Shown: positions 1-11,340, numbered from the stretch's first letter. The stretch is DNA of 52,616 bases from Mycolicibacter acidiphilus (GCF_018455725.1 NZ_JAHCLR010000018.1:1-52616); one strand, 5' to 3'. Notes: generated by a model from the sequence alone, not told the origin. Translations and numbers: made by a program.

Positions 1-1168
1 GGGCGGGCGCCGGCGGCGGACTCATCGCCGGGGCGAGCGGCGGCGGTAGCACCGGCGGCGTGGGCACCGCCGGGATCGCGTGCAGGCCGGCCAATCCCGC
101 CAGGCCGGCCAGGCCGGGCAGCGGTGCGGCCAGCGGCGCCAGGGCGGCCGTCATCAGTGGCAGCATCACCGGGATCAGCACCAGCGCCTGCTCCAGCAGG
201 GTCTTCAGCAGCGCGATGGTGTCGGTGATGATCGTGAAGATGGCCTCCCCCGCGGTGAACAGCAGGGTGAGCCCGATGGTGGCGGGGTTGCCCGAAGCGA
301 AGGCCGCGGTGAGGTCTGCGCCGATGAACCCGAACGTCTCGGACAGGAACGCGGCGTACTGGCTGAACGTCATCGGATAGCCCAGTGCGAACGCCACATT
401 GAACGGACTGAGGAAGGACAGCGGGTTGCCGGTGAACGTCAGATAGGGGTCGAAGCCGTTGAAGATCGACTGCAGGTAGGGGTTGTTGGCCAGTGCGTTG
501 ACCATCGGCTGGATGACGTTGTTGTAGAAGTCCAGGTAGCCGTGACTGGCCATCCAGTTCATGATGTCCTGCTCGGTGTCCGGCGGCAGCGGCGGCCAGT
601 TGCCTGTCGAATTGTCCGCTGCGGAACCTGATTTCACGATCTGCGGCGCGTTCTCGGTGTGCGGCGACGATGTCACCGTCGCGGTGGCCACCGCCTGATA
701 TCCGCTCATCACGGTGGCGGCCTGCACCCACATCCGGCCGTAGTCGGCCTCGTTGAGCGCGATCGGGATCGTGTTGACACCGAAGAAATTGGTGGCCAGC
801 AGCACCCCGTGCACGGCGTGGTTGGCGGCCAGTTCGGCCAGCGTCGGCATCGCCGCGAGCGCACCGGTGTAGGCGCTGCCCGCGACCTCCTGTTGCGCCG
901 CCGTCACCACACTGTCGAAGGCCGCCTGTGCCAGCCAGGCCAGGTACGGCAGGTTGGCCGCCACGAACGTCTCGGCGCTCGGGCCCTGCCACGATCCGGC
1001 CTGCACCGCACCCAGCAGCTGTGTCAGCTCATCGGCGATCTCGGCGTATTCGGCGCCCAGCCGGCCCCACGCCGCGGCCGAAGCCAGCAGCGGACCCGCC
1101 CCGGGACCGGCCGACAGCAGGGTGGCGTGGACTTCGGGTGGGGATGCGATCCAGATCGGCGCGGTCAT
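1..1168 (-). CDS. PPE family protein (C-terminus off the window)
   Basis: Partial gene of at least 389 codons; its C-terminus lies beyond base 1. The N-terminus begins [17 protein letters not shown], followed by the PPE-family W-Q-G motif (SWQGPSAE) near residue 60 and the [11 protein letters not shown] signature near residue 130. The C-terminal part is hydrophobic and ends, as far as visible, in a Pro-rich stretch. PPE proteins are normally exported by ESX type VII systems, often with a PE partner; no PE gene is visible here. The ATG at 1168 was chosen because the upstream ATG at 1179 is out of frame and stops after four codons. The N-terminus resembles the PPE-PPW subgroup, but the diagnostic C-terminal motif is not in the window. 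Confidence 0.9.
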   Translation of the reverse strand, partial: MTAPIWIASPPEVHATLLSAGPGAGPLLASAAAWGRLGAEYAEIADELTQLLGAVQAGSWQGPSAETFVAANLPYLAWLAQAAFDSVVTAAQQEVAGSAYTGALAAMPTLAELAANHAVHGVLLATNFFGVNTIPIALNEADYGRMWVQAATVMSGYQAVATATVTSSPHTENAPQIVKSGSAADNSTGNWPPLPPDTEQDIMNWMASHGYLDFYNNVIQPMVNALANNPYLQSIFNGFDPYLTFTGNPLSFLSPFNVAFALGYPMTFSQYAAFLSETFGFIGADLTAAFASGNPATIGLTLLFTAGEAIFTIITDTIALLKTLLEQALVLIPVMLPLMTAALAPLAAPLPGLAGLAGLAGLHAIPAVPTPPVLPPPLAPAMSPPPAPA

Positions 1169-1194
1169 GACCTGCGCATTGTCCCATGCCGAGC

Positions 1195-1261
1195 CTCGCC
1201 GAGCGTGAAGTTACGTTCACTCTCGATGCGCGAGCGTGAACCTGCGTTCACGCTCGGCGAG
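1195..1261 (-). terminator. Intergenic inverted repeat between icd and the PPE gene
   Basis: Perfect 15-bp arms at 1195-1209 and 1247-1261. The unit GAGCGTGAA also recurs inside (1232-1240), giving an alternative hairpin of 1231-1240 with 1247-1256. It lies just downstream of the minus-strand icd gene and upstream of the PPE gene, so it probably ends icd transcription. No T-run follows. It may be a dispersed mycobacterial hairpin element. Confidence 0.6.
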
Positions 1262-1291
1262 GGGCGGCGGCGAAGACTTCGCTGCCCGCGC

Positions 1292-3526
<2,235 letters not shown>

Positions 3527-3667
3527 GGCTGCTCTCCCTTTGTCAGGGTCGTGTGTTGTGAGGTCCCGCGTTGTACACGGCGGCATCAGTATCGCGCACC
3601 CGTCCGGCGCCCGACACCGGCGGTGAGCAGGTGGCGGTGACTCGCTGACATGCGATAGGCTGCGAAA

Positions 3668-3775
3668 CGGTCATGAGTGTCAGCGTCAAGCCCCGGCTCG
3701 CTGGCCGGCAACCCTCCAACCGCGGTGGGGTGCCCCGGGTGATTGACCGGGTTGAGTAGCCACCACGGCTACACG
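3668..3775 (+). promoter_or_regulatory. SAM-IV riboswitch
   Basis: The leader of the methionine operon has the SAM-I/SAM-IV core: a P1 helix from CGGTCA (3668-3673) with TGACCG (3744-3749), the AGCGTCAAGCCCCGGCT segment, CCGGCAACCCTCCAACC, and a GGTGGGGTGCCCCGGGTGA segment. After P1 comes a small hairpin (3756-3761 with 3767-3772), which is typical of SAM-IV rather than SAM-I. High S-adenosylmethionine should lower expression of the downstream sulfhydrylase and acetyltransferase. The 3' limit is approximate. Confidence 0.9.
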
Positions 3776-3783
3776 GCAAGCGC

Positions 3784-3892
3784 GGGTCCGGATGTGACGG
3801 ACCCCCCGAGTAGACAGGGGAACTCCTGGTGCGTGCCTCTCTGCGCCGGCTCACGGGCTGTTGTTGTCGCTGAATTCTCCTTCTGCAGCGAC
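3784..3892 (+). promoter_or_regulatory. Leader hairpins between SAM-IV aptamer and metY
   Basis: Two perfect 7-bp hairpins lie in the 5' leader: 3784-3790 with 3798-3804 (GGGTCCG/CGGACCC), and 3866-3872 with 3886-3892 (GTCGCTG/CAGCGAC). They lie between the aptamer and the start codon at 3928, so they may form the expression platform. No U-run follows either one, so a simple intrinsic terminator is not evident. Confidence 0.4.
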
Positions 3893-3927
3893 CCACAACC
3901 ATCCCGACCCCAAGAAAGCATCCGACT

Positions 3928-5253
3928 ATGACCGCCGGTAACAACTGGTCGTTCGAGACCAAGCAGATCCACGTCGGCCACGCCGGTGACCCGGAAACCG
4001 GGTCGCGCGCCCTGCCGATCTACCAGACCACGTCGTACCTGTTCAGCGACACCGACGAGGCCGCCGGCCGGTTCGCGCTGACCACCCCCGGCAACATCTA
4101 CACCCGGCTGACCAACCCGACCAGCGCGGTCATCGAGGAGCGCGTCGCGGCGCTGGAGGGCGGGGTCGCGGCGACGTTCCTGGCCGCCGGGCAGGCCGCC
4201 GCCACCTACTCGATCTTCAACCTGGCCGGCGCCGGGGACCACATCGTGGCCAGCCCGCGACTGTACGGCGGCACCTACAACCTGTTCCGCTACTCGCTGC
4301 CCAAGCTCGGCATCGAGGTCAGCTTCGTCGACGACCCCGACGACCCCGCTTCCTGGCGCGCGGCGATCAAGCCGAACACCAAGGCGTTCTTCGCCGAGAC
4401 CATCTCCAACCCGAAGATCGACGTGCTCGACGTGCCCGGGGTGTCGGCGGTGGCGCACGCCGACGGCATCCCGCTGATAGTCGACAACACCATCGCCACC
4501 CCGTACCTGCTGCAGCCGATCGCCCACGGCGCCGACATCGTCGTGCACTCGGCCACCAAGTACCTGGGCGGGCACGGCACCGCGATCGCCGGCGTCGTCG
4601 TCGACAGCGGCAACTTCGACTGGACGCAGGGCCGCCACCCCGGCTTCACCACCCCCGACCCGTCCTACAACGGCCTGGTCTACGCCGACCTGGGGCCGCC
4701 GGCCTACGCGGTGAAGATCCGCGCGCAGCTGATGCGCGACTACGGTGCGGTGGCCTCGCCGTTCAACGCGTTCCTGATCGCGCAGGGTCTGGAGACGCTG
4801 AGCCTGCGGGTGGAGCGCCACGTCGCCAACGCCCAGCGGGTCGCCGAGTTCCTGGCGGGCCACGACGGGGTGCTGGCCGTCAACTACGCCGGGCTGCCCA
4901 GTTCGCCGTGGCATGAGCGGGCCAAGCAACTCGCCCCGCGCGGCGTCGGCGGGGTGCTGTCGTTCGAGCTGGACGGCGGGATCGAGGCCGGCAAGGCGTT
5001 CGTCAACGCGCTGCAGCTGCACAGCCACGTCGCCAACATCGGCGACGTGCGCTCGCTGGTGATCCACCCGGCGTCGACGACGCACAGCCAGCTCGCCGAG
5101 GAGGAGTTGCTGACCACCGGCGTCACGCCGGGCCTGGTGCGACTGTCGGTGGGCATCGAGGGCATCGACGACATCCTGGCCGACCTGGAACTCGGGTTCG
5201 CCGCAGCACGCCCACACCGGGCCGGGTTGACCGGAGCCCAGGGGCACCGGTGA
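3928..5253 (+). CDS. metY: O-acetylhomoserine sulfhydrylase (MetY; MetC in M. tuberculosis)
   Basis: 441 residues, a full-length PLP enzyme of the Cys/Met metabolism family. It makes homocysteine from O-acetylhomoserine and sulfide (direct sulfhydrylation) in methionine synthesis. The PLP lysine is K211 in [27 protein letters not shown] and the C-terminal [14 protein letters not shown] motif are also family features. It follows the SAM-IV riboswitch by about 150 nt. The stop overlaps the GTG of the next gene by 4 bp (GTGA), so the two are probably translationally coupled. The ATG at 3928 gives the usual N-terminus ([13 protein letters not shown]). Confidence 0.96.
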   Translation: MTAGNNWSFETKQIHVGHAGDPETGSRALPIYQTTSYLFSDTDEAAGRFALTTPGNIYTRLTNPTSAVIEERVAALEGGVAATFLAAGQAAATYSIFNLAGAGDHIVASPRLYGGTYNLFRYSLPKLGIEVSFVDDPDDPASWRAAIKPNTKAFFAETISNPKIDVLDVPGVSAVAHADGIPLIVDNTIATPYLLQPIAHGADIVVHSATKYLGGHGTAIAGVVVDSGNFDWTQGRHPGFTTPDPSYNGLVYADLGPPAYAVKIRAQLMRDYGAVASPFNAFLIAQGLETLSLRVERHVANAQRVAEFLAGHDGVLAVNYAGLPSSPWHERAKQLAPRGVGGVLSFELDGGIEAGKAFVNALQLHSHVANIGDVRSLVIHPASTTHSQLAEEELLTTGVTPGLVRLSVGIEGIDDILADLELGFAAARPHRAGLTGAQGHR

Positions 5254-6392
5254 CAATCTCCGACGTGTCGACGCAGCTGCTGCCCGCTGAGGGTGAGATC
5301 GGCGTGGTCGACGTCGGCCCGCTGCAGCTGGAGAACGGCACGGTGCTGCCGGACGTCAGCATCGCCGTGCAGCGCTGGGGTGAGCCGTCACCGGCCCGCG
5401 ACAACATCGTCATGGTGCTGCACGCGCTGACCGGCGACTCGCACGTCACCGGGCCGGCCGGGCCGGGTCACCCGACCGCCGGCTGGTGGGACGGGATCAT
5501 CGGGCCGGGTGCACCGATCGACACCGACCGGTGGTGCGCGGTGGCCACCAACACCCTCGGCGGCTGCCGAGGCTCGACCGGCCCGAGTTCACTGGCCCGC
5601 GACGGGAAGCCTTGGGGCTCACGGTTTCCGACGATCTCGATCCGCGACCAGGTGGCCGCCGACGTAGCCGCGCTGGCCGCGCTGGGCATCACCGAGGTGG
5701 CCGCGGTGGCGGGCGGGTCGATGGGCGGTGCCCGCGCGCTGGAGTGGATGGTCAGCCATCCCGACCGGGTCGGCGCCGGACTGCTGCTGGCGGTCGGGGC
5801 ACGCGCCACCGCCGACCAGATCGGCACCCAGTCCACCCAGGTCGCCGCGATCAAGGCCGACCCGAACTGGTGCGGCGGCGACTACCACGGCACCGGCCGC
5901 ACCCCGGCCGACGGCCTGTCGATCGCCCGGCGGATCGCGCACCTGACCTACCGGGGCGAGGAGGAACTGGACCGCCGGTTCGCCAATAGCGCGCAGTCCG
6001 GGGACGGCCCAGTGGACCCGGCCGCCGGCGACCTTTACGCGGTGGAGAGCTACCTGCAGCATCAGGGCGGCAAGCTGGTCTCCCGGTTCGACGCCGGCAG
6101 CTACGTCACGCTGACCGAGTCGCTGTCCGGGTACGACGTGGGCCGCGGACGAGGTGGAGTCGAGGCAGCATTGGGCGGTTGCCCGGTGCCGGCGGTCGTC
6201 GCCGGCATCACCTCCGACCGGCTGTACCCGCTGCGGCTGCAGGCCGAGCTGGCCGAGCTGCTGCCCGGCTGCGCGGGGCTGGAGGTGATCGACTCGATCA
6301 CCGGCCACGACGGCTTCCTGCTGGAGACCGAGCCGGTCGGCGAGCTGATCCGGCAGACCCTGGCGCTGGCCGAGAGGGCCCGCCGGCGGTGA
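5250..6392 (+). CDS. metX: Homoserine O-acetyltransferase
   Basis: 380 residues, alpha/beta-hydrolase fold. It transfers acetyl from acetyl-CoA to homoserine, making the substrate of the preceding sulfhydrylase. The nucleophile elbow is GGSMGG with Ser157; the C-terminus carries the expected acid and base region ([10 protein letters not shown] and [10 protein letters not shown]). The GTG start at 5250 overlaps the metY stop by 4 bp, and its own stop overlaps the following methyltransferase start by 4 bp. This is the Rv3340-Rv3341-Rv3342 arrangement (metA in M. tuberculosis naming). Expression should follow the SAM-IV riboswitch through the shared transcript. Confidence 0.96.
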   Translation: MTISDVSTQLLPAEGEIGVVDVGPLQLENGTVLPDVSIAVQRWGEPSPARDNIVMVLHALTGDSHVTGPAGPGHPTAGWWDGIIGPGAPIDTDRWCAVATNTLGGCRGSTGPSSLARDGKPWGSRFPTISIRDQVAADVAALAALGITEVAAVAGGSMGGARALEWMVSHPDRVGAGLLLAVGARATADQIGTQSTQVAAIKADPNWCGGDYHGTGRTPADGLSIARRIAHLTYRGEEELDRRFANSAQSGDGPVDPAAGDLYAVESYLQHQGGKLVSRFDAGSYVTLTESLSGYDVGRGRGGVEAALGGCPVPAVVAGITSDRLYPLRLQAELAELLPGCAGLEVIDSITGHDGFLLETEPVGELIRQTLALAERARRR

Positions 6393-7126
6393 ACCAGGCC
6401 CGGCACGATCGCTCCCTGTCGTTCGGTTCCCAGGCCGCCGCCTACGAGCGCGGCCGGCCGTCCTACCCGCCGGAGGCCATCGACTGGCTGCTGCCACCGC
6501 ACGCCCGCGACGTCCTGGACCTGGGCGCCGGCACCGGAAAACTCACCGCCCGGCTGGTCGAGCGCGGCCTCTCGGTGGTGGCCGTCGACCCGATCGCCGA
6601 GATGCTGGAGGTGCTGCGCGCCTCGCTGCCGGAGACGCCCGCACTGCTGGGGACCGCCGAGCAGATCCCGCTGGCCGACGACAGCGTCGACGCCGTGCTG
6701 GTGGCGCAGGCCTGGCACTGGTTCGACCCGGAGCGGGCGATTCCCGAGCTGGTGCGGGTGCTGCGGCCCGGCGGGCGACTGGGGCTGGTCTTCAACACCC
6801 GCGACGAGCGGCTGGGCTGGGTGAAGGAACTGGGCGCCATCATCGGCCGCGAGGATGCCCGCGACGTGGTGGATGCCGGGGTGACGCTGCCAGCGCCGTT
6901 CACCGGCATCGAGCATCACGAGGTGGAGTGGACCAACTACCTGACGCCGCAGGCCCTGATCGACCTGGTGGCCTCGCGCAGCTACTGCATCACCTCACCG
7001 GACGCGGTACGCACCAAGACCCTCGACCAGGTGCGCCAGTTGTTGGCGACGCATCCCGGGCTGGCCGGGGCGGGTGGGGTGGCGCTGCCGTACGTCACGG
7101 TGTGCGTGCGCGCGACCGTCGGCTGA
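6389..7126 (+). CDS. SAM-dependent class I methyltransferase (Rv3342-like)
   Basis: 245 residues. Motif I is [15 protein letters not shown], followed by [11 protein letters not shown] and the post-motif segment [19 protein letters not shown] in slightly different form ([10 protein letters not shown]). It belongs to the Methyltransf_11 group; substrate unknown. The GTG at 6389 overlaps the metX stop by 4 bp (GTGA), so the reading frame open further upstream is not used. It looks full length, ending [14 protein letters not shown]. Co-transcription with metY-metX suggests a link to SAM or methionine status. The accessory island begins directly after its stop. Confidence 0.9.
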   Translation: MNQARHDRSLSFGSQAAAYERGRPSYPPEAIDWLLPPHARDVLDLGAGTGKLTARLVERGLSVVAVDPIAEMLEVLRASLPETPALLGTAEQIPLADDSVDAVLVAQAWHWFDPERAIPELVRVLRPGGRLGLVFNTRDERLGWVKELGAIIGREDARDVVDAGVTLPAPFTGIEHHEVEWTNYLTPQALIDLVASRSYCITSPDAVRTKTLDQVRQLLATHPGLAGAGGVALPYVTVCVRATVG

Positions 7127-7300
7127 GTCCCTCGTATCGGCGCTGATCAGCACGCGCTCCTCGACAAAGGCCAGCGCGAGCACCACCTCATCGGTGGCGC
7201 TTGTCAATCCACGGTCACGAACATGGATGACATCGTGACCAGCTTCGAGGAGAAAGCCGGACACTGCCGGCGAAAGATTCTCGTCCAGCAACAGCCTCAT
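6995..7300 (-). pseudogene. Truncated DUF5615 PIN-like toxin
   Basis: The first ~57 residues match the DUF5615 PIN-like family: MRLLLDENLSPAVSGFL, GHDVIHVRDRGL, then EERVLISADT. The family continues with T-D-F-G and a conserved second half. Here the frame becomes unrelated sequence antisense to the 3' end of the methyltransferase gene, so the break lies near 7126. The two N-terminal acidic positions remain, but the rest of the catalytic domain is missing, so RNase activity is unlikely. Its start overlaps the DUF433 antitoxin stop by 4 bp, the normal operon form. A gene finder would probably call this ORF intact. Confidence 0.65.
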
Positions 7301-7527
7301 GCGGTCGAGCGCAACGGCAGCTCGCGCTCCCGCACCGCTTCAGCCGCGTAGCGCAGGGCCTCGACAATATCTTCTGCTTCAAGATCGGGAAGCTCGCTGA
7401 GGATCTCGGTCGGCGTCATCTGGTCGGCGATCATCGCGACCACAGTCGCCACCGGGATACGCAAGCCGCGAATGCACGGCATGCCCTCCATTACGGCTGG
7501 GTCGATGGTGACGCGGGTGAATCCCAT
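7297..7527 (-). CDS. DUF433 family antitoxin
   Basis: 76 residues. MGFTRVTIDPAVMEGMPCIRGLRIPVATVVAMIADQ, in pieces, carries the DUF433 hallmarks (I-x-G-x-P-x-I-x-G-x-R-I-x-V near the N-terminus), followed by TPTEILSELPDLEAEDI, a helical DNA-binding-like region. DUF433 proteins are usually antitoxins of DUF5615 PIN-like toxins, and one (truncated) follows directly with a 4-bp overlap. ATG 7527 was chosen over upstream in-frame starts because AGGGG lies just before it. With the toxin broken it is probably an orphan antitoxin, possibly still autoregulatory. Confidence 0.8.
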   Translation of the reverse strand: MGFTRVTIDPAVMEGMPCIRGLRIPVATVVAMIADQMTPTEILSELPDLEAEDIVEALRYAAEAVRERELPLRSTA

Positions 7528-7773
7528 GCCCCTAAGGTTATACGGTTGCGAAACGCCCGTGCAGCTCTTGGACCATGCGACTGTCCGACCCACTGACACG
7601 GGCTACCTCACGTGTCGCTAACAACACCCATAGCCTCGCCAACGCTTCCACCAGCGGTTTTGCTGATCAGGCGCAACCGAAACGACACACGACGCTGACC
7701 TTCCTGGCAAGTCCGGAACCTACCCCCTTACGGTCCGAGATCAGCCAGACCCGGATGAGGTGGTGACCAGCGG

Positions 7774-8451
7774 TTATAGCGCTACAGCCGCGTCGGGTGT
7801 GGGCGTGTGGGTGGTCGGGGTGGTGCCGAACAGGACTCGCAGGTCCGCACCTTGGTAGGCGTTGCAGTCGACGGTGTGCCCGGCGATGAGGGCTTGGTTG
7901 GTGAACTGCCAGGCGGCTGGGGTGGCGCCGCCGTAGGGTGCCCAGCCTGCGCCGGTGTTGGCGCCGGAGTTGGCGTAGATGGTGGAGGCGTACCCTCCGC
8001 CGTCGGGATAACCGGATGAGACCAGGTAGTTGGTCAGCCCTGCTAGAGTTCCGCCGCCTTCCTGCTGCCAGTACCAGTGTGGGTAGTAACCCAGTTGCAC
8101 GGTGATGCCGGCGGTGTTGAACGCATCGACGACGGTGGTCAGGTTGTCCAGATTACCGCCGTTGGCTTCCCAGTCCAGCATCGCCACCGGCCCGCCGTTG
8201 TTGGCCAACCAGGTCCGGGTCTGGGCGGCTGCGTCGTCGGTAGTGACGTAGTGATAGCCGATGACGGGCAGGTCGTTGGTTCGGGACCATTGCTGCACGG
8301 TCGGCCAGTAGGGGTCTTCGTAGTAGCTGCCCTCGGAGACTTTGTGGCAGATACCGCTAAAGCCTTCGGATACAAGCTGTTCCAGGAAGTTGATGGCGTC
8401 TTGGGTCGATGCCCAGTTGTTGTTGCTGCAATCGGGGTAGAACAGGGTCAC
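7774..8451 (-). CDS. GH25-type lysozyme (phage-endolysin-like)
   Basis: 225 residues. The glycoside hydrolase 25 pattern is clear: an N-terminal beta strand with D7 (FYPDCSNNNW), KVSEGSYYEDPYW (the family K-x-(T/S)-EG...DP motif), GYHYVTTDD, and the catalytic D-x-E as D93-W-E95 in AMLDWEANGG. It should cleave peptidoglycan glycan between MurNAc and GlcNAc. No signal peptide is seen, as in phage endolysins, so the export route is unclear. The GTG at 8451 overlaps the stop of a small upstream ORF by 4 bp; an in-frame TTG four codons earlier is less likely. A fragment of a second copy occurs at about 14110-14290. Confidence 0.85.
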   Translation of the reverse strand: MTLFYPDCSNNNWASTQDAINFLEQLVSEGFSGICHKVSEGSYYEDPYWPTVQQWSRTNDLPVIGYHYVTTDDAAAQTRTWLANNGGPVAMLDWEANGGNLDNLTTVVDAFNTAGITVQLGYYPHWYWQQEGGGTLAGLTNYLVSSGYPDGGGYASTIYANSGANTGAGWAPYGGATPAAWQFTNQALIAGHTVDCNAYQGADLRVLFGTTPTTHTPTPDAAVAL

Positions 8452-8621
8452 GGCCGGTGCCAATGGTCGGTGTGGGCAAGGCGCTTGGTGGTCCGCACCA
8501 GGCCGTCATGCTCGCGGCGCACCTGCCAGCACAGTCCGTCCTCGGTTTTGATCGCGGTGGCGACCGCTCCGGCTTGGCGGCGGACCTCCCCGGCCCGGGT
8601 CGGGCGACCGTGTTTGTTCAC
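8448..8621 (-). CDS. Small basic protein, unknown
   Basis: 57 residues from a GTG at 8621 (an in-frame TAG lies three codons upstream). The sequence begins VNKHGRPTRAGEVRRQ, is rich in Arg, Lys and His, and ends LAHTDHWHRP. Its TGA overlaps the lysozyme GTG by 4 bp, and it follows the exported protein gene at 8673 by about 50 bp; this coupling is the main reason to call it. No family recognised and no membrane segment, so it does not look like a holin. Confidence 0.5.
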   Translation of the reverse strand: MNKHGRPTRAGEVRRQAGAVATAIKTEDGLCWQVRREHDGLVRTTKRLAHTDHWHRP

Positions 8622-8672
8622 CGACGAATCCTAGAACTGCGGGCCGCGACTACGGAGCTTGTCCTCGTTGGG

Positions 8673-9404
8673 TTACAGCCCGGACGGTATGTCGAAGAAG
8701 TCCGGGGTGGCGGCGGCATCACCAGTCCCGCCGTCGCCCATGAGGTCGGCGATGACCATGAACGGTATCGACTCGAACTCGGTGGGCACAAAGTTGGCAT
8801 CGGCTACGACCTGATCTTGCAGGGCGGTTGTGATGGCCGATTCCGTGCCGCCGGCGATGGCGGTGGCGAGTCCTTGATCGGCGGTGAGCAGGTCTTGAGC
8901 CTCGGTGGCCCAGCTCTGGTTGAGCGGCTCGAAAAACCACTGATCGATCACCGTCGACAGGGGACCGGTGTCTGCGAGCACGAGCGACTCGACCGGCTTC
9001 AAGTCATCGTTGATGAGCTGCAGACCTGTGTCATCCAGGTTCATTGAGCTGCTGATGTTCTGAGTCAGCTGCGCCTGAAGGTCACTCGGGGCGGTGGAGA
9101 TGTCGATACCGGCGAGCACGGACTTGTCGTCGGTGAAATCCGTTACGGCGGTGCCCAACGGGTCAGTCGAGCTGGTGGTGCCAGTGGCGTCCGCCGCCCC
9201 GCTGAGGGCCGGGCCACCAAGCAGGTTCTCCACGTCGGCCCACAACCAACCTAGACCCGAACCGCTTGTGGCACTGGTGATATCGGCAATGTCTGCACCG
9301 GGGGCGGCGTGAGCGGCACCTGATCCAAGCATCACGGCCGTGGCAATGGCCCCGCCGACAACAATCGCACCCGCGCCGAACCGGCACACGCCCTGAGCGG
9401 ACAT
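8673..9404 (-). CDS. Exported protein, unknown family
   Basis: 243 residues. A clear Sec signal peptide runs from MSAQGVCRFGAGAIVVGGAI to a likely AHA|APG cleavage near residue 29. The mature part is acidic and helical, with repeated Asp, Leu and Thr, and only one Cys (in the signal region). No known domain recognised. The ATG at 9404 was chosen because GGAGG precedes it by about 9 nt; two ATGs further upstream lack a Shine-Dalgarno. It is the first gene of a probable minus-strand operon with the small protein and the lysozyme. A TATCAT -10-like hexamer lies at 9455-9460 on the minus strand. Confidence 0.75.
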   Translation of the reverse strand: MSAQGVCRFGAGAIVVGGAIATAVMLGSGAAHAAPGADIADITSATSGSGLGWLWADVENLLGGPALSGAADATGTTSSTDPLGTAVTDFTDDKSVLAGIDISTAPSDLQAQLTQNISSSMNLDDTGLQLINDDLKPVESLVLADTGPLSTVIDQWFFEPLNQSWATEAQDLLTADQGLATAIAGGTESAITTALQDQVVADANFVPTEFESIPFMVIADLMGDGGTGDAAATPDFFDIPSGL

Positions 9405-9604
9405 CTGAAAAACCTCCATGCAAAACACTGCTTCTCATCAGGAACTGGCGCCCGATGATAACACTTTCGCGCCGGGCTGTGCCAGAGTGAAAGTGGTTCG
9501 GGCGGAACTCATCTCACCATCCACACAATGGGAGGAAACTGGTGATCGCCTGCAAAATTTCTGTGCAATCTTGGGTCACATCTCGCTGCGGAATCTGGCC
9601 CCAT

Positions 9605-9636
9605 ATCAAGGTGCGGCCTGGTAGCGTCGAAGCACT
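9605..9636 (+). promoter_or_regulatory. Conserved promoter of glycine-rich family, copy 1
   Basis: This 32-bp stretch directly before the ATG matches 13522-13553 before the decayed copy at 26 of 32 positions. It contains GCCTGGTAGCGTC, with a -10-like TAGCGT at 9622-9627 that ends 9 nt before the ATG. No Shine-Dalgarno is present, so the message is probably leaderless or nearly so. A related GCCTGCTACCTTC lies before the third copy (minus strand). Confidence 0.5.
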
Positions 9637-10287
9637 ATGACGACCCCAAGTTACCCGAATTTAGCGGCGGCTTTGCAGCTGCTTTCGGACAAAGCGCAAG
9701 TTCTGGTCGAGCAGTTCCAAAACCAGGGCACCAGTGGCAGCCCTCAACTGGTCAGCATCACGACTCCAGGCCCCTACACTGTGAACGTCCCGTCGGGGGC
9801 GACGTCTGTCGACGTCGTGCTATACGGCGGTGGTGGTGGCGGTGGCGCTTACGACGGTGCGGCTGGTAGTCCGGGCGGGGCGACGACTTGTTCGATTGCC
9901 GGCGGCCCGGGTGGTGGCGGAGGCGGAGGCGGGGGCAGCGGCGAGGGGCAAAACTCTGCCGGTCTCATGCAGGAGGGCGTCAACGTCAATGGTCAGGATT
10001 ACCCGGGCGGTGCTGGAGGCTCAGCAGGCGTCGACAGTCCTGGGGGCAACGGCGCGACGCCCGGTGGGGGCGGAGGCGGTGGCGGCGGCGGAACATCGGG
10101 CACCGAGGGCGGCGCTGGTGGCGGCGCTGGTGGGATCGGTTCCGACTCGGTAACGATTACGAGCGCCCTGACTCAGATCACCGGCACCGTGGGTGCGGGG
10201 GGTTTTGGTGGCGTCCCCAACAGTGGCGGTGTTGCGGGCGGCAACGGCGGCAACGGCGCCGCCTACTTCTACTTTCACGTCGGATGA
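9637..10287 (+). CDS. Glycine-rich tail-adhesin-like protein, copy 1
   Basis: 216 residues. An amphipathic helix (YPNLAAALQLLSDKAQVLVEQF) is followed by a short beta segment (GPYTVNVPSGATSVDVVLYG) and a ~130-residue domain with long Gly runs, ending GNGGNGAAYFYFHVG. The beta-strand lead-in, Gly-rich body and aromatic final strand resemble Gly-rich domains of mycobacteriophage minor tail proteins, and may fold as polyglycine-II helices as in phage adhesin tips (inference). No signal peptide and no PE domain, so it is not PE_PGRS. Paralogues are at 12122, 13554 (decayed) and 15986. Confidence 0.8.
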   Translation: MTTPSYPNLAAALQLLSDKAQVLVEQFQNQGTSGSPQLVSITTPGPYTVNVPSGATSVDVVLYGGGGGGGAYDGAAGSPGGATTCSIAGGPGGGGGGGGGSGEGQNSAGLMQEGVNVNGQDYPGGAGGSAGVDSPGGNGATPGGGGGGGGGGTSGTEGGAGGGAGGIGSDSVTITSALTQITGTVGAGGFGGVPNSGGVAGGNGGNGAAYFYFHVG

Positions 10288-10364
10288 TTGATCCTCAAGA
10301 CGACGTAACGGCCACGAGTGATGTCCAACAGCCCCGCACAACCACGAGCTATGAGGTTAAGTAG

Positions 10365-10601
10365 ATGACCAATCCCCAAGCCCCCACGACGGCAGCTGAA
10401 GCCCATGGTCAGATGGTGGAAGCGCTAAATAATCTCGTTGGTGCATTCGAAACGTTGGCCGAGGACGCTCTCACCGACCCTATTCTTATGGGTTCGGCTG
10501 GAGAATTTATTCGGTCGCTGGCCGAAGATGTCCCCGACATTATTTTGGATATCATCGGTATTGCGTCATGCGGCGCGGCCCTTGTTGGGGACGATGTGTA
10601 A
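10365..10601 (+). CDS. Small helical protein, unknown
   Basis: 78 residues, acidic, predicted mostly helical, with a hydrophobic C-terminal part (DIILDIIGIASCGAALVG) that could be a membrane-associated helix. GAGG lies about 10 nt before the ATG. It follows glycine-rich copy 1 by 77 bp on the same strand, so co-transcription is likely. Family not recognised. Confidence 0.55.
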   Translation: MTNPQAPTTAAEAHGQMVEALNNLVGAFETLAEDALTDPILMGSAGEFIRSLAEDVPDIILDIIGIASCGAALVGDDV

Positions 10602-10923
10602 TATTCACAGGCGTGGTACTAGAATGGTGTGAGGAGTAAAGTCGATAATAGATCGCCGGATGCCTTTGCTGTCTCTCCGCGACATATCAAGGGTTCGATG
10701 AGTATGATCTACAAAATCAAAAAATGCGAATAAACTATTTCAAAATTGGTGACAACAATTGCTCTTCGCCATGCCCATATCATGGGCTTAGAATTTTCAT
10801 TCTATAGCATAATATCTTATCCAGATATCACCACGCATTGACTACTTCCTGTGCGCAAGAAAGTGCAGGAAGGACGGTGTCAACATCGGTGACCGTTCGG
10901 ATGACACGCTTTGACGCTAGATG
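10602..10923. other. A+T-rich non-coding stretch
   Basis: No convincing gene on either strand. The sequence is clearly richer in A+T than anything else in the window, with runs such as ACAAAATCAAAAAATGCG and ATAGCATAATATCTTATCC. A short dyad GCCCAT-ATC-ATGGGC lies at 10773-10787. It probably marks foreign DNA or an old gene; its position between convergent small genes could also suit a terminator. Confidence 0.5.
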
Positions 10924-11127
10924 TCACCCGCCCGCCAAGTCGCAAACAGCATCCTGAACTTCACCAAGCACGTACTCAGTCACCGACAAGATAGTCGAGA
11001 TCGCCTCCAAGAGGGCATCGAGCCCGTCAAGGATGTACAGATTATTTTTGTCCAGAAAATTGGCCACCGCGGTAGCAACCTCAGTGACTATTCCATAGAT
11101 ATCGATTTGAAACTCTTCTAGGGTCAC
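10924..11127 (-). CDS. Small helical protein, doubtful
   Basis: 67 residues from a GTG at 11127 (VTLEEFQIDIYGIVTEVATA), highly acidic, Leu/Val/Ile-rich and helical, ending EVQDAVCDLAGG. Amino-acid make-up looks like a real protein, but there is no clear Shine-Dalgarno and no recognised family. It stands alone in the A+T-rich stretch and could be a remnant. Confidence 0.4.
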   Translation of the reverse strand: MTLEEFQIDIYGIVTEVATAVANFLDKNNLYILDGLDALLEAISTILSVTEYVLGEVQDAVCDLAGG

Positions 11128-11340
11128 CTTGTTAACGATACCACTACGACTTGCACAATTTCAACCCACCGAGTAGTGAAGCGCAGAGTGCCCACGAAAC
11201 ATTCTCGATGTATCACGTAAGAATGCCAGCAACACCGAATCGGCGGACTTTTACAGCGCCCAACGGCAGGCGTCCCCTGTAGGTCCATGGTGGGAGAAAC
11301 CCCAGCCCGGAAACAGGAAGCTAGCCCCAACCAGCTCACC

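Noticed and set aside
3769-5256. 495-codon minus-strand ORF opposite metY
   Set aside because: Shadow of metY; no recognisable domain and it would cover the riboswitch operon.
9163-9438. 91-codon minus-strand ORF over the exported-protein start
   Set aside because: Shadow frame of the exported protein at 8673-9404, with Arg/Gly-rich random composition.
11124-11339. 71-codon minus-strand ORF
   Set aside because: No ribosome site, Cys- and Trp-rich random composition, and no family likeness.
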